From Wocania_A sp965224845 (GTDB lineage: Bacteria > Bacteroidota > Bacteroidia > Flavobacteriales > Flavobacteriaceae), in the NCBI GenBank assembly GCA_965224845.1, contig CBDDAJ010000005.1, positions 72,453 through 136,452 of the forward strand: a stretch of DNA of 64,000 nt. Direction: 5' to 3'. A program made the translations under genes and the position numbers. Positions 41,787-50,523 of the stretch are shown here, in pieces. The notes under the pieces were generated by a model, which was given only the letters and a program-made list of their open reading frames with translations, was not told the origin of the DNA and ran no database searches. How positions within the stretch are numbered: position 1 is the stretch's first letter; each line of letters starts with the position of its first letter.

Positions 41787-43514
41787 ATGAAAAAAGGCGT
41801 ATTTATTCTCATCTCCCTAAGTCTATTTTTATCTTGTAAAAACAATAAATCTGAAGAGGAAAATGTATTGACTTCTAAATCACCTCCATCATCTAAATAT
41901 ACGTGTATTCCGCAAGTTACAGATACCGAGTGGTATAAAAAAGACAATATTGCTCCGCTTTTAGAAGGTTATGATGCCGTGAATTATCCCATAACAACTA
42001 ATAATGTACTGGTACAGCGGTATTTTAATCAAGGAATGACTTTAGCCTACGGCTTTAATCATGCTGAAGCCGCACGATCTTTCTATTATGCAACTAAGCT
42101 TGACCCAAAATGTGCCATGGCCTTTTGGGGATATGCTTATGTACTCGGACCTAATTACAATGCAGGTATGGAAGATGATAACTACCAAAGAGCTTACCAA
42201 GCGATACAAAAAGCTATAGAATTGTCATCAAACGCCTCTAAAAAAGAAAAAGATTTTATTAATGCTATGGCACTACGCTATGCCGCAGAACCACCAGAAG
42301 ACAGGACGGGCTTAGACATTCAATATTCTAATGCCTTAAAAGAGTTATATACTAAATACCCAGACGATACAGAAATAAGTGCTTTATATGCTGAATCTTT
42401 AATGAATTTGCATCCGTGGGATCTAAACGAAAAAGATGGTACTGAAAAACCCTGGACGGTAGAAATTGTATCGCTTTTAGAAAAATTGATAGCCCAAAAC
42501 CCAAAACATCCCGGAGCTCATCATTTTTACATTCATGCTGTTGAAGCTTCAAACACACCTGAGCGTTCTGATGATTCCGCCAAAATATTTGATGAGGGCT
42601 TAGTTTCTGGATCAGGCCATTTATTACATATGCCTTCGCACACTTATATAAGAACAGGTGAATATCATAAAGGAACATTATCTAATATTGCTGCCGTAAA
42701 AGCGGATAGTACTTATGTAAGTGCGTGTCATGCACAAGGTGCTTACCCATTAGGCTATTATCCACATAATTATCATTTCATGGCAGCTACAGCTACTTTA
42801 GAAGGCAATAGCCATTGGGCTATGGTTGGGGCCAATAAAGTGTCTGAGCATGTACATCCAGAGATCATGAAACAACCTGGTTGGGGTACCTTGCAACATT
42901 ATTACACCATTCCTTATTATATAGCCGTAAAATTTAAAAAATGGGATGCTATTTTAAATATGAAAATGGATACTTACAATTTAAATTATCCAAAGGCTAT
43001 CAGACATTATGCTGAAGGTATGGCGCACTTAGGGAAAGGCAATTTGAATAAGGCCAAGGCAGAATCAGAAGCTCTTAAAATATTGTCTAAAAACGAAAGC
43101 TTAAAAGATGTTACAATTTGGGGGATCAATTCTGTTTACGATTTAGTTATTATTGCCTCTAAGGTTCTGGATGCAGAAATTTTGGCTTCAGAGTCCATTA
43201 AAGATTATAAGGCGAGTGCTGTCCTTTTAAGAGAAGCTATAAAAATGGAAGACGCTTTAAATTATAACGAGCCTCCAGACTGGTTTTTCTCGGTTCGTCA
43301 TCATTTAGGTAGAGTTTTAATACTAAATGGGCAAAAAAGATTAGCGATTAAGGTCTACTTAGAAGATTTAGAACGTTTACCCAAAAATGGTTGGGCCTAC
43401 CACGGTTTAAAACAAGCATATTCAGATTTAGGAGATGTTGAAAACGTAAATAAATTTAACGAATTAATAGCACAGAGCTGGAAGCATGCTGATTTTGAGA
43501 TTGAAATTAATTGA
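41787..43514 (+). CDS. TPR-repeat lipoprotein
   Basis: The 575-residue exported lipoprotein (signal ending LFLSCKNN near residue 17) has tetratricopeptide-like helices. The block QGMTLAYGFNHAEAARSFYYATKLDP near residues 78-103 is typical of a large Bacteroidota family annotated only as TPR. Several conserved His lie in the middle: HPGAHHFYIHAVEAS near 238 and LLHMPSHTYIRTGEYH near 276. That pattern hints at metal binding, but the function is unknown. It is transcribed away from the sigma operon. Confidence 0.8.
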   Translation: MKKGVFILISLSLFLSCKNNKSEEENVLTSKSPPSSKYTCIPQVTDTEWYKKDNIAPLLEGYDAVNYPITTNNVLVQRYFNQGMTLAYGFNHAEAARSFYYATKLDPKCAMAFWGYAYVLGPNYNAGMEDDNYQRAYQAIQKAIELSSNASKKEKDFINAMALRYAAEPPEDRTGLDIQYSNALKELYTKYPDDTEISALYAESLMNLHPWDLNEKDGTEKPWTVEIVSLLEKLIAQNPKHPGAHHFYIHAVEASNTPERSDDSAKIFDEGLVSGSGHLLHMPSHTYIRTGEYHKGTLSNIAAVKADSTYVSACHAQGAYPLGYYPHNYHFMAATATLEGNSHWAMVGANKVSEHVHPEIMKQPGWGTLQHYYTIPYYIAVKFKKWDAILNMKMDTYNLNYPKAIRHYAEGMAHLGKGNLNKAKAESEALKILSKNESLKDVTIWGINSVYDLVIIASKVLDAEILASESIKDYKASAVLLREAIKMEDALNYNEPPDWFFSVRHHLGRVLILNGQKRLAIKVYLEDLERLPKNGWAYHGLKQAYSDLGDVENVNKFNELIAQSWKHADFEIEIN

Positions 43515-43565
43515 TTTTAATCTAATAACTTTTCACATCAATTTAAACCGCAGTATAAAAACGAC

Positions 43566-43600
43566 AAACCATCTCAAACATTTAAAGTTAGAGATGGTTT
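43566..43600. terminator. Hairpin between convergent TPR and DUF4249-like genes
   Basis: AAACCATCTC (43566-43575) pairs with GAGATGGTTT (43591-43600), a 10-bp stem with a 15-base loop and T-rich ends on both strands. It probably ends transcripts from both directions. Confidence 0.7.
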
Positions 43601-43657
43601 AATTTACTTATAAGCTCTGCACTTCCGTACCAGATGTTTATAAAACGCTGCTATTTA

Positions 43658-44500
43658 CTATTGAAACGTATAACTGGTTTTTACGACCTGTGTTAATCTA
43701 AAGTATCCAAAAGCATAATGATCTGGTGTTGTGGTATTGATACAATTTCCTCGTATTTCTGCAGCAACAGAACTAAAAGGGTCTCCTCCACTATCGTATT
43801 GCTCTATTAATAATTGCATATAATTATGATATCTTTCCGAAATACCAAATAAAGATATATATACTGTGTCGCCAGGGTTAAACTCTTCAGTTGGGTCATC
43901 GGCATCGTCATCCTTTTCAAAGAAATCTTCTATCTCATTCCCATTTATAAACTCATCAGATATCTCTTCTAAAAACGGAAATAAATCACCTTCTTCTATA
44001 ACTCTAACCAAATAGTAATTTTCTTCATCTGCAGGATCGTCCCAATACAAGGTTACATCTAAAACCTCGTCATCAAAACCACCTTCTAAAGATTGTGTAA
44101 CTCGGTTTATATCTGAAACCGATTTTAAAGTTTCTGTAGCTCGATAATTTTCTCCATCATAAACAATTTCTAATGTATAAGTATCATTAATAACAGGAAT
44201 AAAACTTGAGGTTGTGTAAGTTCCATCATTTTGGTCTGTAAATATAAATTCCGCACCACTATTGGTATTCGTTACTTTTACTGTTGCCCCTGTTACACTA
44301 TTATTTGTAGTTGTATCGAAATACGGTGTAGATGTACGTAACGTAATTGTTTGATTATTACCAACACTTCCTTTTTCCCAATCTAATGATGCTTCAACAA
44401 CTAATCTCGGGGCGGCTGTTGGTACATCTACATCAATAACATCTTCACATGAGGCAAATATTAAGCATGCTAGTATCGCGATTTGTTTTATATATTTCAT
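43658..44500 (-). CDS. DUF4249-like lipoprotein paired with a TonB receptor
   Basis: The 280-residue lipoprotein has a signal ending IFASCED near residue 18, then beta-rich Ig-like domains starting PRLVVEASLDW, as in DUF4249. A stretch near residues 190-205 is very acidic. DUF4249 proteins sit beside TonB-dependent receptors and are thought to act as surface partners, with no known ligand. It starts 6 bp after the receptor gene ends. Confidence 0.8.
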   Translation of the reverse strand: MKYIKQIAILACLIFASCEDVIDVDVPTAAPRLVVEASLDWEKGSVGNNQTITLRTSTPYFDTTTNNSVTGATVKVTNTNSGAEFIFTDQNDGTYTTSSFIPVINDTYTLEIVYDGENYRATETLKSVSDINRVTQSLEGGFDDEVLDVTLYWDDPADEENYYLVRVIEEGDLFPFLEEISDEFINGNEIEDFFEKDDDADDPTEEFNPGDTVYISLFGISERYHNYMQLLIEQYDSGGDPFSSVAAEIRGNCINTTTPDHYAFGYFRLTQVVKTSYTFQ

Positions 44501-44506
44501 GATTTT

Positions 44507-46894
44507 TTAAAATTTAAAATTATACGTTATGGATGGAATCATTCCAAAAATGGCTGTTCTGTTTGCTTCATTTTGACCAGTATCATTATTTTGTCTAAAA
44601 GAAATGGAAGCTGCATTTTTACGGTTATATAAGTTATATATACCAAAAACCCATTCGCCTTTCCATCGTTTATTTGGTTTTCTATTCGGCTTATATATAG
44701 CAGATATATCTAATCTATGATAATCGGATAAGCGATCCTCATTTCTGCCTGAATAACTTGCAATAGATAGATCTTCATATTGATACTGCCCATTTGGGTA
44801 AGTTACAGGTCGTCCTGTTTGATAAACCAAATTAGAACTAAAACTCCATTTATCATTTAATTTATAAATTCCGGTTAATGATACGTCATGGGTTCTATCA
44901 TATGGTGTGTTATACCAATTTCCTTTATTAATACCAGGGCCTCCGGCATTTCCACCAAAAGTTCTTTGCTCAGATTTTGATACCGTATATGCTAACCACC
45001 CGGTAAAGTCCCCTTTGTTTTTACGCAATAGCACTTCTAATCCGTAGGCTCTGGCCTCTCCATTTAATATTTCTGTTTCAATGGTATTAGTTCCTATTAA
45101 GTCTGAGCCATCCACATAATCTATTCTATTATCTACGGTCTTATAATAGGTTTCTAATTCTAAAGAGTACGTATTGTCTTTAAAATTTTTATAGTAACCC
45201 AAAGCATACTGATTTGATAGCTGCGGTTTAATATATTTTCCACTAGGCGTCCAAACATCTAAAGGGGTTACTGCAGAGGTATTTGATAATAAATGCAGGT
45301 ATTGAGAAGACTTGGTATAACTGGCTTTTACAGATGATGTTTCATTTAATTGGTAAGAAAGCCCCAGGCGTGGTTCAAAATTGTCGAAGGTTTCAATACT
45401 TTCTCCTTTTTTATAAAACGTATCTCCAGACTCGACTCCTTCTTCATAAATACCTAATTCACTGTTATAAACAACAGGTCTATTATCAACATAGTTCATT
45501 ATATTTTGTCCTCCTAACCTTGAAAACCTACTATACCTTAATCCGTACTGGGCTGTTAATTTATCGGTAAGCTTATGCTCCGCACTTATATAAAGTCCAC
45601 TTTCAAAAGCTCTTTTTTGCTCTAGTTTTAAGTAATTTATTGAAGAACTAGGATCTGTTGGTTTTACTTCTCCGGGGTTTAAACGATACAAAATGCCACT
45701 AACACCAAAATCCAGTTTTAATTTTTCATTAGCATAATATCTGAAATCATATTTTAAATTATAATTTTTGATATCAGCAATCCAATCTAATTTAATAAAG
45801 TCTAATACAATTTGATAATCATATTTACTATAAATCAATGATAAATTAGAAAAGAGCTTATCGTTAAAAATATGATTCCATCTTAAATTTCCTGTAGCAT
45901 TACCATAGGTATTGTTTACTACTTTTGACAATTCAAAGTTGTCTCGCCCAAAGTATCCGGATAAAAAGACACGGTTGTTTTTATTAATTTCATAATTCGT
46001 TTTAAGGTTTAAATCATAAAAAGAAATCTTATCATCTTTAACATCTTCAATGGCCTTCATAAACAAATGAGCATAAGATGTTCTCCCAGCAATTAAAAAG
46101 GAGCCTTTATCTTTAAATACTGGCCCTTCAACCGCTAATCTGCTTGAAATAAGACCAATACCTCCTGTAAGCCCGAAATTTTTGCTGTTTCCATCTTTTT
46201 GACGAACGTCTAAAACTGATGATACTCTTCCTCCAAACTTAGCCGGAATATCGCCTTTATACAACTTAATATCTTTAATAGCATCGGTATTAAAAACCGA
46301 AAAGAAGCCGAAGAAATGTGAAGTATTATAAATAATAGCTTCATCTAATAGTACTAAGTTTTGGTCTGCAGCGCCTCCTCTTACATTAAACCCTGCAGTG
46401 CCTTCTCCATTATTAGTAACTCCAGGCAACATCTGTATAGACTTAATAACATCTATCTCTCCCAGAACTGCCGGCATTTGCTTAATAGTAGAGGCGTTTA
46501 ACTTAGAAACACTCATTTGTGGTTTTTTTATACTCACGCGTTCCGGCTCTTCGGCTGTAATTACGACCTCTTCCAGCTGGGTTGACACCTCTTTAATTTC
46601 AAAGTTTAGTGTTTGATTTACATCTAAAACTATATCTTCTCTAATTTCTTGGTATCCTAAATAAGATACGATTACGGTATAGGTTCCTTTGGGAGCTGTT
46701 AACGAAAAGAAACCGTACTCATTGGTTACAGAACCATTGGTTGTGCCTTTTAAAAATACGGTGGCGCCTAATAAGGTTTCTCCATTCTTTTCATCTTTAA
46801 TTGTACCATTTACCGTAAAGCTTTCCTGGGCTGAAAGTATGGATGTACATAACATAAACAACATCAACAGTTGCTTCATTTTTTGATTGTTCAT
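44507..46894 (-). CDS. TonB-dependent outer-membrane receptor
   Basis: The 795-residue receptor has a signal peptide (about 1-22) and an N-terminal carboxypeptidase-regulatory-like domain (GTIKDEKNGETLLGATVFL near 30-48). The plug domain holds KSIQMLPGVTNNGEGTAGFNVRGG near 149-172, and a large barrel with paired aromatic strands ends in PSITYNFKF. A start at the internal Met6 (MKQLLM) is equally good. The ligand is unknown; the partner is the DUF4249-like lipoprotein. A 45-residue ORF lies 36 bp upstream on the same strand. Confidence 0.92.
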   Translation of the reverse strand: MNNQKMKQLLMLFMLCTSILSAQESFTVNGTIKDEKNGETLLGATVFLKGTTNGSVTNEYGFFSLTAPKGTYTVIVSYLGYQEIREDIVLDVNQTLNFEIKEVSTQLEEVVITAEEPERVSIKKPQMSVSKLNASTIKQMPAVLGEIDVIKSIQMLPGVTNNGEGTAGFNVRGGAADQNLVLLDEAIIYNTSHFFGFFSVFNTDAIKDIKLYKGDIPAKFGGRVSSVLDVRQKDGNSKNFGLTGGIGLISSRLAVEGPVFKDKGSFLIAGRTSYAHLFMKAIEDVKDDKISFYDLNLKTNYEINKNNRVFLSGYFGRDNFELSKVVNNTYGNATGNLRWNHIFNDKLFSNLSLIYSKYDYQIVLDFIKLDWIADIKNYNLKYDFRYYANEKLKLDFGVSGILYRLNPGEVKPTDPSSSINYLKLEQKRAFESGLYISAEHKLTDKLTAQYGLRYSRFSRLGGQNIMNYVDNRPVVYNSELGIYEEGVESGDTFYKKGESIETFDNFEPRLGLSYQLNETSSVKASYTKSSQYLHLLSNTSAVTPLDVWTPSGKYIKPQLSNQYALGYYKNFKDNTYSLELETYYKTVDNRIDYVDGSDLIGTNTIETEILNGEARAYGLEVLLRKNKGDFTGWLAYTVSKSEQRTFGGNAGGPGINKGNWYNTPYDRTHDVSLTGIYKLNDKWSFSSNLVYQTGRPVTYPNGQYQYEDLSIASYSGRNEDRLSDYHRLDISAIYKPNRKPNKRWKGEWVFGIYNLYNRKNAASISFRQNNDTGQNEANRTAIFGMIPSITYNFKF

Positions 46895-47263
46895 TCTTTG
46901 ATTTTGATTTATAATTGCTTTAAATTGATTCTATTCGTTTAATACTTTAAAAACATTGCGGGGTTTTAAATGTAATTGTTGTTTTTTTAATTTAGAACCT
47001 GTATTCCATCCAAAGCCTAAAAATGGGTTTATGGATTGACAAACGCGTTTTTGGTTTTTATGTTTCATTTGTGCTCTTATTTTTTGATTATAAACAGCAT
47101 CCTTATTACAGACAACTCAAAGATGAATAGGTTGCATATTTTATGCTATTTTTTCTATTCTTATTAAAAATGCCAAATATTTTGCTGCTTGTTTGATTCT
47201 TTACTTTTATACCACATGGCTACACCCATTTTTATCAGTAGTGTGGTTAGGGTTGATTAAAGG
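46895..47263. other. 369-bp gap holding the second GFGW peptide ORF
   Basis: This is the longest gap between annotated large genes in the window. It contains the 45-aa ORF at 46931-47068. A weak hairpin, ACCACA at 47211-47216 with TGTGGT at 47242-47247, could follow the lipoprotein gene on the right. AT-rich DNA at 47069-47210 probably holds the promoter of the peptide-receptor unit. I see no clear -7 element. Confidence 0.5.
46931..47068 (-). CDS. Small 45-residue protein with a GFGW-x-TGSK motif (second copy)
   Basis: ATG 47068 to TAG 46931-46933 encodes 45 residues beginning MKHKNQK, with NPFLGFGWNTGSK near residues 14-26 and then a basic tail. It ends 36 bp before the TonB receptor ATG on the same strand, so it may be a leader peptide or a co-expressed small protein. 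It shares length, the MK-x2-N start and the GFGW-x-TGSK core with the ORF at 13179-13316. There is no signal peptide. I do not recognise the family. Confidence 0.6.
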   Translation of the reverse strand: MKHKNQKRVCQSINPFLGFGWNTGSKLKKQQLHLKPRNVFKVLNE

Positions 47264-47767
47264 TTACTTTTTTTTGAATAATACTTTGCCGTAAATGTTT
47301 TTAACCTCTCCTGCAGCATTTTTATTTATAAATACTTCGCTGGAATTAAACTTTAGTGATTTACCATCAAATTCTATTTCAAGAAAAGCAGTATGCCCGT
47401 TAATTGTTAATGATAAAAGCGTGAATTCTGAATTGACTTTCCACGTTCCATTTACCTTAGAAATATCATTTTCACTCGAACATTCGTATGTTTTTGAACT
47501 TTCATTATAGTACCAAGAATTATTCTCTTGATAAAAAGTAAGGTCTTCATTAAGAACTAATTTTGAATACCTACAAGGAAGTTCGTCTAAAAGCTCTAAT
47601 GAATTAAGTCCATCTTCATTGATATCAAATAAAGGTTCATTTGCAATAAAACTTATGGAATTCCATGTTCCGGTAATATCCAAAAATTGCTGCAAAGAAT
47701 CGTCTGATGAACAGGCATTAAACAATAGCGTAATTGTAAGAACAAAAGGTAAAACGTTTTTTTTCAT
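47264..47767 (-). CDS. Lipocalin-like lipoprotein
   Basis: The 167-residue lipoprotein has a signal ending LFNACSSDD near residue 19. The mature part begins LDITGTWNSISF and contains alternating strands with a second KVNGTWKVN repeat, as in the lipocalin-like domains common in Bacteroidota. The ligand is unknown. An (ATT)8 run touches its start codon on the upstream side. Confidence 0.7.
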   Translation of the reverse strand: MKKNVLPFVLTITLLFNACSSDDSLQQFLDITGTWNSISFIANEPLFDINEDGLNSLELLDELPCRYSKLVLNEDLTFYQENNSWYYNESSKTYECSSENDISKVNGTWKVNSEFTLLSLTINGHTAFLEIEFDGKSLKFNSSEVFINKNAAGEVKNIYGKVLFKKK

Positions 47768-47789
47768 TATTATTATTATTATTATTATT
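47766..47789. repeat. (ATT)8 trinucleotide repeat at the start of the lipoprotein gene
   Basis: Eight ATT units (plus strand) begin inside the ATG and extend upstream. Changes in copy number would alter the leader and start-codon context but not the reading frame. Confidence 0.85.
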
Positions 47790-47854
47790 AATAGTCAGTC
47801 ATAATACTATCATCGCTGGTTTTTTTAACAAAAGTAAGGTTGAGCTTTGGTTAA

Positions 47855-47882
47855 AATGTTCGCTTTTATAAAGCGGAACATT
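47855..47882 (-). terminator. Bulged hairpin after the DoxX-like gene
   Basis: AATGTTC-GCTTT pairs with AAAGC-G-GAACATT, 12 base pairs with one bulged base and a 3-base loop. On the minus strand it is followed by TTTTAACC, so it probably terminates the gene at 48018-48437. Confidence 0.55.
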
Positions 47883-48017
47883 GTTTTATAAGGGAGGTTA
47901 CTTTAAGAAAGAATTTTTTCTGGCTAAAGCACAAACCTCAATCATTTTTCTAAGATAATTTTACAAGTATGTAGAAAACTGGTGTATAAAATTAGAATTG
48001 GGCTAAGCTATTTTCAT

Positions 48018-48437
48018 TTATGTTATTTTATCAAACACATCATTCCTGAACAAAGATTTATGAGCAGGTAATAAAATGCAAAGCATTCCCATATACATAT
48101 AATCCAAAGTGCCATTTACATTATGAAAATTATCCATAAAATACTCCCCCAACATCATAGTCATGATATAAAATAGGTAAGCATACAACCCCATAATTCT
48201 TGTTTTAGAAAACAGTAAGCATATCCCTATTAGTAATTCAAAAAAGGGCAGGACATATAATAATATCTTAACTAACTCTCCTGGAAGTTTAAACACATAG
48301 CTTTTTAAAAATAGCCCCTCATAGTAAGTCACAAAATTACTTAAGCTAAAAAGCTTATAAGCTGCTCCTATTAGCAATAGTAGTATTAAAAATATTCTTA
48401 CTATCCTTTCTACATGCTTTAAATTATTTGTACTCAT
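48018..48437 (-). CDS. DoxX/MauE-like membrane protein
   Basis: The 139-residue protein has four hydrophobic helices (about 12-30, 52-75, 80-100 and 108-125) and a PFFELLIGICLLFSKTRIMGLYAYL block resembling the DoxX/MauE family. The redox or other role is unknown. It overlaps no gene and is followed by a bulged terminator. Confidence 0.6.
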   Translation of the reverse strand: MSTNNLKHVERIVRIFLILLLLIGAAYKLFSLSNFVTYYEGLFLKSYVFKLPGELVKILLYVLPFFELLIGICLLFSKTRIMGLYAYLFYIMTMMLGEYFMDNFHNVNGTLDYMYMGMLCILLPAHKSLFRNDVFDKIT

Positions 48438-48452
48438 ACTTTTATTTAATGT

Positions 48453-48650
48453 TTAAATTAAGTTTTTGTGCATATCATTAATGGCTTCAATAATAGTATT
48501 TCCATACCCCCTAGTTATAATATAACCAGACAAATCATTCAAAGACGCTGAGTAAATACCATTAAACATCTCAAATTTTAAATATTTAAGATCCCCTTGC
48601 TTTTTAATAATTTCTTGTTCCACTTTCTTCTGTATATTTATATTTTCCAA
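48453..48650 (-). CDS. Small hypothetical protein
   Basis: The 65-residue frame from TTG 48650 has an alpha/beta pattern with a GYIITRGYGNTIIEAINDMHK segment. No family is recognised. It lies 15 bp from the DoxX-like gene on the same strand and is probably co-transcribed. Confidence 0.4.
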   Translation of the reverse strand: MENINIQKKVEQEIIKKQGDLKYLKFEMFNGIYSASLNDLSGYIITRGYGNTIIEAINDMHKNLI

Positions 48651-48676
48651 CTTAAAATACTACCAATATGCATTTT

Positions 48677-48925
48677 TTACACTTTGATTTTTACTGGCTC
48701 TCCTTTTTTAATTAAAACATCATCAGCAAAATAATTTAGGAACATAGCTGGTAATCCTTCTCCACTAAATGGGTTAGCAATGGTTTGTAAGCGATAATAC
48801 AAATGTGGTTCTCTTGAGTTAGCACTATTCCCAGCCTGACCTAATGTTTTAATTTTTTGACAAAAATATGGTGAGAATGTTGCTTGAGAGTTCGGAATTG
48901 TAATTACGAACGTATTAAATTCCAA
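48677..48925 (-). CDS. Small hypothetical protein
   Basis: The 82-residue frame from TTG 48925 includes GQAGNSANSREPHLYYRLQ and a basic end. No family is recognised. It lies 28 bp after the DinB gene on the same strand, between genes with similarly close spacing, which is the main reason to list it. Confidence 0.4.
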   Translation of the reverse strand: MEFNTFVITIPNSQATFSPYFCQKIKTLGQAGNSANSREPHLYYRLQTIANPFSGEGLPAMFLNYFADDVLIKKGEPVKIKV

Positions 48926-48953
48926 TAGCCTCCTTATTTATACATAAAAAACA

Positions 48954-49502
48954 CTAATAGCTATTTAACTCAAGTATTTTATTAGCTTGAATTAGGTGTC
49001 TTTGATTGTGATAGATTACAAATTGTAACGTATCTCCTAAGCGCATTTTTATAACCTTTGAAATACTTACAGCAGTTTTGGCTTTCATTAAATCTATCTG
49101 AGATACTTTAGATAATAACTCTAAGATTTTTATTTGTTGCACCTTAAAAACGACTAGTGCATCTTTGTTTAATTTAGTCCCTATAGGGTTAAACTTTTCG
49201 AGAGTTTTCATGGGGTTAAGTTGTTCTTTAGGTTTAATTAATTTCACAAAATAACCTCCCAAAAATCCGCTTTTAAATTTATCAGATGTATGCAATGGAG
49301 CATTGCTTATAGCCTTTTCAATTTCCGGTAAATAAAAACGTCCATAAATATTTAAATGTGCAATACATTCCAATACACTCCAGGTATTAGAATCGCTTTT
49401 TTTGTTTAATGCTTCTGTACTTAGCTGTAGTAATTCTTCAGTAGTATTTAAGCTTTGCCTGGTTAAATCTACTAACTCAGCAATTAAATCGTTTTTATTC
49501 AT
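48954..49502 (-). CDS. DinB-family protein
   Basis: The 182-residue four-helix protein of the DinB/YfiT-like superfamily has metal-ligand-type His residues in CIAHLNIYGRFY near residue 46 and in FVIYHNQRHLIQANKILEL near the C-terminus. DinB-like proteins are often thiol-dependent metalloenzymes; no substrate can be named. Confidence 0.75.
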   Translation of the reverse strand: MNKNDLIAELVDLTRQSLNTTEELLQLSTEALNKKSDSNTWSVLECIAHLNIYGRFYLPEIEKAISNAPLHTSDKFKSGFLGGYFVKLIKPKEQLNPMKTLEKFNPIGTKLNKDALVVFKVQQIKILELLSKVSQIDLMKAKTAVSISKVIKMRLGDTLQFVIYHNQRHLIQANKILELNSY

Positions 49503-49561
49503 AATTACTTTTTTATTTATGCAAAGATTAAAACGCTTTTAAAAAAAATAATTGATTGAAA

Positions 49562-50098
49562 TCAAGACTTTTTTAATCGTGATAAAGTTTCCGGAGTCAT
49601 TCGTAAATAGGATGCTATATGTTTATTTGGTATTTCTTGGAATAATTGAGGGCTTCTTTTTAATACTCTTTGATAACGCTCTAAAGGTGAAGAAATAAGA
49701 ATATCTTGTTCGCGTTCTAATTGTTGAAAAATAATCTGTTCTAATGTTGCATTCCAATTCTGCTGTAAAGCACTTGAACTGCTTATGAGTGCTTTTAAGG
49801 TAGGTTTTTCAATTACTTTTAACTCTGTTTCCTTTATAGCTTGAATGTAATAATTTGATGCCTGCTCAGAAATAAAACTATCTAACAATGCCATTAAATT
49901 ATTTCTATAACCAAACCTAATGTTATGTTCTTCAAACTCATTTATTACAAATATTCGCAAACTTCCACTTACTATATAATACACATTGGTATCTATGCTC
50001 CCTGCAACTTTTAAGTACTCATTTCGCTTTAGTATTACCTGCTTTTGCCATAAATTTTGCGCTTCAATTTCATCCAACAATATAAAAGATTCTTTCAT
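49562..50098 (-). CDS. Crp/Fnr-family transcriptional regulator
   Basis: The 178-residue regulator has an N-terminal cNMP-binding-type beta barrel (YYIVSGSLRIFVINEFEEHNIRFGYRNN near 41-68) and a C-terminal winged helix with IPNKHIASYLRMTPETLSRLKKS at the very end. It lacks the N-terminal Cys cluster of oxygen-sensing FNR, so it is not an obvious candidate for the nrf/moe dyads. The ligand is unknown. Confidence 0.85.
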   Translation of the reverse strand: MKESFILLDEIEAQNLWQKQVILKRNEYLKVAGSIDTNVYYIVSGSLRIFVINEFEEHNIRFGYRNNLMALLDSFISEQASNYYIQAIKETELKVIEKPTLKALISSSSALQQNWNATLEQIIFQQLEREQDILISSPLERYQRVLKRSPQLFQEIPNKHIASYLRMTPETLSRLKKS

Positions 50099-50166
50099 GC
50101 TTGTAGTAAATATAATTTCGACTTACTAATTTTAATTTATTTCTTTAATACAACGCCATACTAATT

Positions 50167-50523
50167 CTAACTCTCTAGCCTCAAATATTGCATGGGTGTC
50201 ATCCCTGTTTCTTTTTTGAAAAACGTATTAAAAACAGTTTTTGAGTTAAACCCGCATTCATATGCTAAACCAATTAAGGTAATATGAGAATTTTTAGGAT
50301 CTTTAGAGATCCGTTTAAAGGCTTCTACTCTATAGCTATTAATAAACTCATTAAAATTTTTATTAAATTCATTATTAATCAACCAAGAAAGCTGGTTTGG
50401 ATGGAGCTTTAATTCGGCTGCTAAACTCTTTAATGTTAGATCCGGATTTAAATACGTAGTTTCTTTTTCTACAATATTAATTAATTTTTTAGCGTATTTA
50501 TTTTTTAAATCTTTATTTAGCAA
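50167..50523 (-). CDS. AraC-type DNA-binding domain, downstream part of a frameshifted TPR-AraC regulator
   Basis: A frame of 118 residues begins at TTG and is almost entirely an AraC helix-turn-helix domain: LTLKSLAAELKLHPNQLSWLIN near 28-49 and ITLIGLAYECGFNSKTVFNTFFKKETGM near 82-110. In many Bacteroidota regulators this domain ends a single long chain that starts with the adenylate-cyclase-like and TPR parts found in the upstream frame. Reading this frame leftward past the TTG continues sensibly (SSALVSEAKEANKKDLL), so the two frames are one gene broken near 50568-50571. Confidence 0.75.
   Translation of the reverse strand: MLNKDLKNKYAKKLINIVEKETTYLNPDLTLKSLAAELKLHPNQLSWLINNEFNKNFNEFINSYRVEAFKRISKDPKNSHITLIGLAYECGFNSKTVFNTFFKKETGMTPMQYLRLES

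Noticed and set aside
49562..50098. The Crp-family gene as the regulator of the nrf/moe operators
   Set aside because: It lacks an FNR-type Cys cluster and is far from those operons; nothing in the sequence links them.
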